A DNA stretch of 18,172 bases. Origin: Clostridiales bacterium UBA7044. GTDB taxonomy: Bacteria > Bacillota > Clostridia > Oscillospirales > Oscillospiraceae. The first letter of the stretch is position 1; each line of letters opens with the position of its first letter. This document shows, piece after piece, positions 13,967-18,172 of this stretch. The notes beneath the pieces are model-generated. The model ran no database searches. It was given only the letters and a program-made list of their open reading frames with translations, and was not told the DNA's origin. Position numbers and translations under genes: made by a program. The stretch spans positions 1 to 18,172 of the forward strand of contig DLAP01000071.1 in NCBI GenBank assembly GCA_002493965.1. The letters run 5' to 3'.

Positions 13967-14521
13967 ATGGCGCCGGACAGAGAGAAAATCCCCTACCGGC
14001 TGGTTCGGGGCGACCGGAAGACCATTGCAATCCAGATTCAGCCAAACGGGGACCTGATCGTCCGGGCGCCCAGGCGGATGTCCGCCTCCGCAATCGACCA
14101 GTTTGTTTCCAGCAAGCGGGGCTGGATTGAAAAGCATCTGCCAAAACCGGGAGAGGTGCTGGCCCGGTTTACGGAGGAAGAAATTCAGACGCTGGGTCAG
14201 CAGGCACTGAGCGTGATTCCAAAACGAGTAGAGCACTTTGCGCCCCTGGTGGGTGTGAGCTATGGCAATATTACCATTCGGAGCCAACGCACCCGCTGGG
14301 GCAGCTGCAGTAGCCGGGGCAACCTGAATTTTAACTGTCTGCTGATGCTGGTACCGGAGAAGGCAAGGGACTATGTGGTAGTCCATGAGCTGTGCCACCG
14401 GAAGGAAATGAACCACTCTTCACGGTTCTGGGCAGAGGTGGAGAAAATCCTGCCGGATTACCGGGAGAGCAGGCGCTGGCTTAAAGAGAACGGACAGGCG
14501 CTGATCGGGCGTCTGGGATAA
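13967..14521 (+). CDS. YgjP-like (DUF45/WGS) zinc metallopeptidase-like protein
   Basis: A 184-aa protein with the YgjP/SprT-like zinc site HELCH (140-144) followed by the third ligand H150 in KEMNHSSRFW, and the family's RTRWGSCSSRGNLNFN segment (108-123). The N-terminal half is the beta-rich domain usual for the family. Despite the peptidase-like motif, physiological substrates of the bacterial family are poorly defined. I use the ATG at 13967, one base after the GH18 stop codon; an upstream in-frame ATG at 13910 lies inside the GH18 gene. The near-zero gap implies translational coupling, and only a weak GAGAA ribosome site is present. It ends the operon at a strong bidirectional terminator. 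Confidence 0.88.
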   Translation: MAPDREKIPYRLVRGDRKTIAIQIQPNGDLIVRAPRRMSASAIDQFVSSKRGWIEKHLPKPGEVLARFTEEEIQTLGQQALSVIPKRVEHFAPLVGVSYGNITIRSQRTRWGSCSSRGNLNFNCLLMLVPEKARDYVVVHELCHRKEMNHSSRFWAEVEKILPDYRESRRWLKENGQALIGRLG

Positions 14522-14524
14522 CAG

Positions 14525-14561
14525 AAAATCAGCAGGAAGGAAATACCTTCCTGCTGATTTT
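14525..14561. terminator. Bidirectional terminator between convergent operons
   Basis: A perfect 16-bp stem (14525-14540 with 14546-14561) begins with AAAA and ends with TTTT, so it can terminate transcription from both directions. It lies between the YgjP-like gene (plus) and the Eis-like gene (minus). Confidence 0.92.
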
Positions 14562-14572
14562 TAACGGGATTT

Positions 14573-15760
14573 TTAGAAATAGTCCACGATCCACAGGGGC
14601 TTGCGGTAGAAGACCTGGGATAGGGGAGCGGTGGGGTTCCGGATTTCCAGACCGTTTAAGTACCCTTCCGCATCAGAAAGGCCGCAAACACCGGTAATGA
14701 GGGCGGAGAAGGCGGGGATAGTCAGCACAGCGTCAGGAAGAGCCCCGGTAGGCTGAACGGACAGGGCTTTGCCATCCGCGAAGCACACAGCGAAGCGGCC
14801 GTTGTTTTCCGGGATCTGAGGGTCCTGTATTTCCAGGGTCACGGTGCCGCTGCCCTGATAGGCGGCTTTCTCCAGCACCCGCTGGACGTTCACCACCCGC
14901 ACCATGCCCCGGCTTGCCAGCAGTTCCCAGCTTACGGCTCCCTGAGACCACTCGGGCATCTGATATTGAAGCCCCGTGTTCACAGGGGTCTGAAATTTGA
15001 CATAGGCATGGTCGGCCGCCAGGCTCTTGAAAAGGGCCAGGACGGTCTGAAAACCGGATTTGTCCGCGAAGCAGAGCCGATTGCAATGGAGGTTCCGACC
15101 GGAGGGCTCGTTTGCCAGGCGGAAGCTCACATAGGCGCTGGGCGCGCCGGACGGGGCGTAGCAGACGTAAGTAAATTCCTGCTTCACGGCGGGGTCGGAT
15201 TTGGAAACCCAATCGTAGTCCGATTCCCTGTGGATCACCATCATGTTGTACTTCTTCTCCCAAAGGGCATCCAATGCCTGAATGGCTTCCTTTTGAGGAT
15301 GATTTTTCTCTACCAGATGGAAGGTGCCGCAGCCCTTGGGTGGGTTCAGCATCCCCATATTCACCTGCCACTGCCAGCCCTGGCAGCAGCATTCATAGCC
15401 AAATTTCCGGTAATAGCCGGTGGAGAAGGGGTACAGGTAGGAAAAATCATAGCCCCGCTGATACAGATCCGGGAGGGCTTCCTGGAAGCAGCCCCGGATG
15501 CCGCCGCTGCGGCGGTACTGAGGCAGGGTGGCCACACCGCCAATGCCGCCCATTTTGCATTTCTGGCCGTCAAACCGAACGGTAAAGTCGGAGATGGTGA
15601 AGGTGCTCATCATTTCCCCGCTTTCGTCCATGGCGACCCAATGGGTGGCGTCGTCCTGCTCGGGGTCTGCGGGACAGTTGGTCATAGGCATTTCGAAGCA
15701 GATGGCGAACAGTTCATTGATCCGCCGGGCTTCTTCAGGAGTGGATTTGCGGATGATCAT
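14573..15760 (-). CDS. Eis-like GNAT N-acetyltransferase with SCP2-type C-terminal domain
   Basis: A 395-aa protein of the Eis ('enhanced intracellular survival') family: an N-terminal GNAT fold, a second GNAT-like region and a C-terminal sterol-carrier-type domain. The acetyl-CoA loop is GGVATLPQYRRSGGIRG (74-90), and the YRKFGYE segment (117-123) supplies the conserved tyrosine region. The chain ends in Phe (DYF), as in characterised Eis enzymes, where the terminal carboxylate takes part in catalysis. Eis proteins acetylate amines, in some cases aminoglycosides or polyamines; the substrate here is unknown. It overlaps the preceding yesL-like gene by 4 bases (ATGA), with AGGAGG shortly upstream, so the two are translationally coupled. 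Confidence 0.88.
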   Translation of the reverse strand: MIIRKSTPEEARRINELFAICFEMPMTNCPADPEQDDATHWVAMDESGEMMSTFTISDFTVRFDGQKCKMGGIGGVATLPQYRRSGGIRGCFQEALPDLYQRGYDFSYLYPFSTGYYRKFGYECCCQGWQWQVNMGMLNPPKGCGTFHLVEKNHPQKEAIQALDALWEKKYNMMVIHRESDYDWVSKSDPAVKQEFTYVCYAPSGAPSAYVSFRLANEPSGRNLHCNRLCFADKSGFQTVLALFKSLAADHAYVKFQTPVNTGLQYQMPEWSQGAVSWELLASRGMVRVVNVQRVLEKAAYQGSGTVTLEIQDPQIPENNGRFAVCFADGKALSVQPTGALPDAVLTIPAFSALITGVCGLSDAEGYLNGLEIRNPTAPLSQVFYRKPLWIVDYF

Positions 15761-16392
15761 GGGGTTTCCTCCTTGGCGTCCTGATAAGGGGCGAAGACTT
15801 TTCTAAGAATCTGGGCATTTATGTAGGCTGCCGCGGAAAAATACAGCAGGATCCATACAACGCCCATTTGGAAGAAGAACAGGGTTGCGTAATAAAACAG
15901 TACCCAGGGCAGCACGTTGATCGCGGCCACGGCAATGGACCGGGGCAGATACGCGATACTCAGAAGCAGGGCGTTTTTCAGCGTTTGTTTTACGGTGTTC
16001 TGAAACTGACTTTGCAGGGGAAAGACATAGCCGTAAATCATCGCCATAGCCACCAGCAGCACCACGCACACATAGCTGAGTCCATGGGCGACACCGTCCA
16101 GAGCGGCATAGAAGAAAAAGGCGAACAGCAGAAGCAGAATCGGGAGGAACAGCAGAAGAAACAGCGCGGCTGCCTGCCGGAAGTTCTCCCGAAAAGACCG
16201 GAAGTAGCGGCGGAAGAGGCCGTCCTCCTGCTCGGTGCCCATGCGGAAAGCCACGCTGTACAGCGCCGAACTGGCCGCGCCGATGGTGAAGATGGGGATG
16301 CAGGTAACAAGGAAGATTAGATTGAGCCCAATCAGATCCGCGATCCGGCTTAAAGCCTGCATGAATTTGGAATCCAAAGAAAATAGTGACAT
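15757..16392 (-). CDS. YesL-family (DUF624) membrane protein
   Basis: A 211-aa membrane protein with about five hydrophobic helices (approximately residues 20-45, 72-96, 98-122, 146-168 and 170-195). The N-terminal pattern of FMQALSRIADLIGLNLIFLV, then TCIPIFTIGAASSALYSV, is characteristic of the DUF624/YesL family, whose members often sit beside sugar transport or other membrane-associated genes and have no defined biochemical role. The start at 16392 has GGGAG upstream. It begins 18 bases after the mgtE stop and overlaps the Eis-like start by 4 bases, so mgtE, this gene and the Eis-like gene form one operon. Nothing in the sequence suggests truncation. Confidence 0.88.
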   Translation of the reverse strand: MSLFSLDSKFMQALSRIADLIGLNLIFLVTCIPIFTIGAASSALYSVAFRMGTEQEDGLFRRYFRSFRENFRQAAALFLLLFLPILLLLFAFFFYAALDGVAHGLSYVCVVLLVAMAMIYGYVFPLQSQFQNTVKQTLKNALLLSIAYLPRSIAVAAINVLPWVLFYYATLFFFQMGVVWILLYFSAAAYINAQILRKVFAPYQDAKEETP

Positions 16393-16410
16393 AGTATTTC
16401 TCCCAGTGTG

Positions 16411-17790
16411 CTACAGTCCCAGCAGAGACTTGGCAAACATGAAATAGACCAGCAGGCTTAGGGCGTCCACGATGGTGGTGATGAAGGGACTTGCCATCAC
16501 CGCCGGGTCGAAGCCCAAGTGCTTTGCAAGCAGGGGTAGGGAACAGCCCACGAATTTCGCAATAACCACGGTGACAGCCAGGGTCAGGCAGACCACACCG
16601 TTGACCAGAAGGTTGATGCTGTCATTGCCCATCAGCAGATGATCGATCAGGAAGATCTTCGCAAAGCAGGCCAGAGCCAAAGTTACGCCGCAGAGCACAG
16701 CGGTGCGGACTTCCTTCCACATGACCCGGAACAGGTCGGAAAAATGCAGCTCATCCAGGCTCAGGGCACGGATGATGGTGACAGAGGATTGGGAGCCGGA
16801 ATTACCGCCGGTATCCATCAGCATGGGGATGAAGGCCGTCAGGATGGGCAGGGCGCTCAGGGAATCCTCGAAGGAGGTGATGATCATGCCGGTAAAGGTG
16901 GCGGAGACCATCAGCAGCATCAGCCAGGGGATCCGGTGCTTGTACAGATCAAAGGGGGTGCTCTTCAGGTAGCTCTTTTCCGAAGGGGTCATAGCGGCCA
17001 TGATTTCCATGTCCTCCGTGGCCTCTTCTTCCATGACGTCCATGGCGTCGTCAAAAGTGACGATACCCACCATCCGCTTCTCCCCATCCACCACGGGCAG
17101 AGCCAGGAAGTTATACTTGCTGAACATCCTGGCCACTTCTTCCTGGTCGGTCTGGGTGGTGACGTAGATCAGGTTCGTGATCATCAGATCTTCAATGGGG
17201 ATGTCGTCATTCTCTGCCAGCAGCAGATCCTTCACGGTGACGATGCCCTCCAGGGTCCGGTCCTTGGAAATAACGTAACAGGTATAGATGGTCTCCTTGT
17301 CGATGCCCTGACGGCGGATCCGCAGAATGGCTTCCTCCACCGTCATGTGAGGCCGCAGGGACACATATTCCGTGGTCATAATGGAGCCTGCGGAGTTTTC
17401 GGGATAGCGCAGGATCTGGTTGATGGAGGAGCGCATCTCCGGGTCAGCATGTTTTAAGATCCGCTTGACCACATTGGCAGGCATCTCTTCCACAAGATCC
17501 GCCGCGTCGTCCACATACAGTTCGTCCAGAACTTCCTTCAGTTCGTTGTCCGAAAAGCCCCGGATCAAAAGCTCCTGGGCATCCGGCTCCATTTCTACAA
17601 AGGTTTCCGCCGCCTGCTCCTTGGGAAGCAAACGGAACATCAGGGGAATCTGATTTTCCTCCAGGCCGTCGAACAGCCCCGCGATATCGCTGGGGTTCAT
17701 GGTGATCAGAATGTCCCGGAGGGTGGCGTACTTCTTTCCTTCCAGCAGAGAAAGCAGGGCTTTCTCTACAATTTCAAAACGCTCGGGCAT
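16411..17790 (-). CDS. mgtE: Magnesium transporter MgtE
   Basis: A 459-aa Mg2+ channel/transporter with the full MgtE domain order: an N-terminal helical superhelix domain (about 1-125), a pair of CBS domains (about 135-255) and a five-helix membrane domain (about 285-455). The pore-region signature MLMDTGGNSGSQSS (323-336) and GFDPAVMASPFITTIVDA near the end are present; the latter contains the Asp and Ala-Ser residues associated with Mg2+ selectivity. The acidic cluster at the end of the CBS region is consistent with the cytosolic Mg2+ sensing known for the family. The ATG at 17790 has AAGGAGG 8 bases upstream; an in-frame TTG at 17832 lies in the leader. The gene heads the operon and has an unusual structured leader. 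Confidence 0.95.
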   Translation of the reverse strand: MPERFEIVEKALLSLLEGKKYATLRDILITMNPSDIAGLFDGLEENQIPLMFRLLPKEQAAETFVEMEPDAQELLIRGFSDNELKEVLDELYVDDAADLVEEMPANVVKRILKHADPEMRSSINQILRYPENSAGSIMTTEYVSLRPHMTVEEAILRIRRQGIDKETIYTCYVISKDRTLEGIVTVKDLLLAENDDIPIEDLMITNLIYVTTQTDQEEVARMFSKYNFLALPVVDGEKRMVGIVTFDDAMDVMEEEATEDMEIMAAMTPSEKSYLKSTPFDLYKHRIPWLMLLMVSATFTGMIITSFEDSLSALPILTAFIPMLMDTGGNSGSQSSVTIIRALSLDELHFSDLFRVMWKEVRTAVLCGVTLALACFAKIFLIDHLLMGNDSINLLVNGVVCLTLAVTVVIAKFVGCSLPLLAKHLGFDPAVMASPFITTIVDALSLLVYFMFAKSLLGL

Positions 17791-17960
17791 AGAATTTTCC
17801 TCCTTGATTACATTTACATTTTCAGGAGGCAATCTACGGGACGAAAGACGTCTATGGGTTCACCACAGACGCAGCCGTACTTCGTCCGGGTATATTGCCG
17901 CTGCCGCCAGCATCCATGGTGTTCCCTCCTTTGTCAATTTGAATTTATGTTGGCAAGGTT
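17791..17960 (-). promoter_or_regulatory. Structured mgtE leader with upstream ORF and anti-SD hairpin
   Basis: The leader between promoter and mgtE folds around the end of a 21-codon ORF. An inner 9-bp stem pairs 17863-17871 with 17849-17857 around a 5-nt loop, and an outer stem pairs 17881-17887 (GGACGAA on the minus strand) with 17839-17845 (TTCGTCC). Further on, minus-strand CCTCCT (17829-17824) can pair with the mgtE Shine-Dalgarno AGGAGG (17804-17799) and hide it. No M-box (ykoK) landmarks are visible. This suggests translational control of Mg2+ uptake by ribosome movement on the short ORF or by direct sensing. Confidence 0.5.
17852..17917 (-). CDS. 21-aa upstream ORF (candidate leader peptide) of mgtE
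   Basis: An ATG at 17917 preceded by AGGAGG with a 7-base spacing opens a 21-codon frame (MDAGGSGNIPG..., ending Val-Val-Asn-Pro) that stops at TAG 17854-17852, inside the inner stem-loop of the leader. The peptide has no membrane segment or signal. Its excellent ribosome binding site and the stop placed within the stem argue that it is translated to remodel the leader. The Pro before the stop is notable, since slow translation at Pro is used in the known Salmonella mgtL leader, but the two are not related in sequence. Confidence 0.45.
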   Translation of the reverse strand: MDAGGSGNIPGRSTAASVVNP

Positions 17961-17989
17961 ATTTTATCCGTTTTTTTCCGGAATGTCAA
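17961..17989 (-). promoter_or_regulatory. Sigma-A promoter of mgtE
   Basis: On the minus strand a perfect TTGACA (17989-17984), a 17-base spacer and TAAAAT (17966-17961) make one of the strongest promoters in the window. The transcript would start about 40 bases before the upstream ORF and about 165 bases before mgtE. Confidence 0.88.
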
Positions 17990-18015
17990 CCTTGACGAAT
18001 GGAACTTCTTGGAAT

Positions 18016-18052
18016 AAAATAAAAGCTGCCTTCCCCTCTGGGGAAGGTCAGC
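18016..18052 (-). terminator. Intrinsic terminator of a gene to the right of the window
   Basis: On the minus strand a 12-bp stem (GCTG plus CCTTCCCC with its complement, one unpaired base) is followed by TTTTATTTTA (18024-18016 on the complement). It lies just upstream of the mgtE promoter. The hairpin core resembles a CCTTCCCC repeat I associate with related genomes, so it may be part of a repeat rather than a dedicated terminator. Confidence 0.6.
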
Positions 18053-18080
18053 GTGTCAAAAAAGGCTCAAAATCAAGCTG

Positions 18081-18120
18081 TCATTGCGAACCATGCCGCA
18101 GCATGGTGTGGCAATCCCCC
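18081..18120. repeat. Palindromic intergenic repeat ('TCATTGCGAACC...GGTGTGGCAATCC' type)
   Basis: ATTGC (18083-18087) pairs with GCAAT (18111-18115), and ACCATGC (18090-18096) pairs with GCATGGT (18101-18107) around a CGCA loop. This layout, with TCATTGCGA on one side and TGGCAATCC on the other and a variable inner stem, is one I recognise as a dispersed repeat of gut Clostridia. Only one copy occurs in the window. The remaining bases to 18172 hold no gene I can support. Confidence 0.6.
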
Positions 18121-18172
18121 GGAATCACGGGAACACCTGGCTTTTTTACTTAAAATAGTTTAAAAATCCGGG

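Noticed and set aside
17820..17930. M-box-like words on the plus strand (AAAGACGTCTATGGGTTCA resembles part of the M-box consensus)
   Set aside because: The orientation is opposite to mgtE, the other M-box core elements are absent, and no plus-strand gene follows in the window; judged coincidental.
1..18172. CRISPR array, tRNA or rRNA genes, integrase, phage genes
   Set aside because: No regularly spaced direct repeats, cloverleaf sequences, rRNA segments or recombinase/phage protein signatures were seen on either strand.

Overview
The window looks like a GC-rich (roughly 55-60% by eye) chromosomal segment from a Gram-positive anaerobe of the Clostridia, most likely an Oscillospiraceae/Ruminococcaceae-type gut bacterium. 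The evidence is strong AGGAGG-type ribosome binding sites, clear sigma-A promoters (several with an extended TGn -10), and typical Clostridia families: DUF1576, YesL/DUF624, the small protein annotated as 'permease of phosphate ABC transporter', and an Eis-like acetyltransferase. A palindromic intergenic repeat at the right edge is also of a kind common in these genomes. Taxonomy is an inference; there is no rRNA or marker phylogeny here.

Layout. 1-75: end of an upstream gene and its terminator. 141-683: an Imm-5-like (putative immunity) protein. 712-2445: prfC (release factor RF3) with a promoter and a 7-codon upstream ORF. 2513-4050: a promoter, a convincing ZTP (pfl) riboswitch with its terminator, and a DUF1576 membrane protein. 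4175-4717: an ECF-transporter S-component-like protein ending at a hairpin with a 163-bp MITE-like palindrome inserted at its foot. 4928-6220 (minus): an M42 metallopeptidase and a small membrane protein. 6362-9128: a response-regulator gene cut off after about 69 codons by an AT-rich island carrying an XRE regulator (broken by a 7-bp duplication), a probable type II restriction endonuclease and an N6-adenine methyltransferase. 9173-10555 (minus): a MATE efflux protein. 10662-11789 (minus): nagA, with a second MITE copy in its 5' leader. 12128-14521: a promoter and a three-gene operon of esterase, cytoplasmic GH18 glycosidase and YgjP-like metallopeptidase. 14573-17790 (minus): an operon of mgtE, yesL-like and eis-like. 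17791-18172: the mgtE leader (promoter, 21-aa upstream ORF, nested stem-loop, anti-SD hairpin), then a terminator and a palindromic repeat.

How it works together. The ZTP riboswitch implies that the uncharacterised DUF1576 membrane protein is made when ZMP/ZTP accumulates, as in 10-formyl-tetrahydrofolate or purine stress. nagA and the cytoplasmic GH18 enzyme are divergently placed and could both act on amino-sugar oligomers, but no transporter is present. The R-M island has replaced the rest of a two-component system: no histidine kinase is left between the truncated regulator and the convergent MATE gene.

The points most worth a second look are the riboswitch-controlled DUF1576 gene, the two MITE copies with compensatory arm changes and TA flanks, the mgtE leader with no M-box signature, and the R-M island with its frameshifted regulator.
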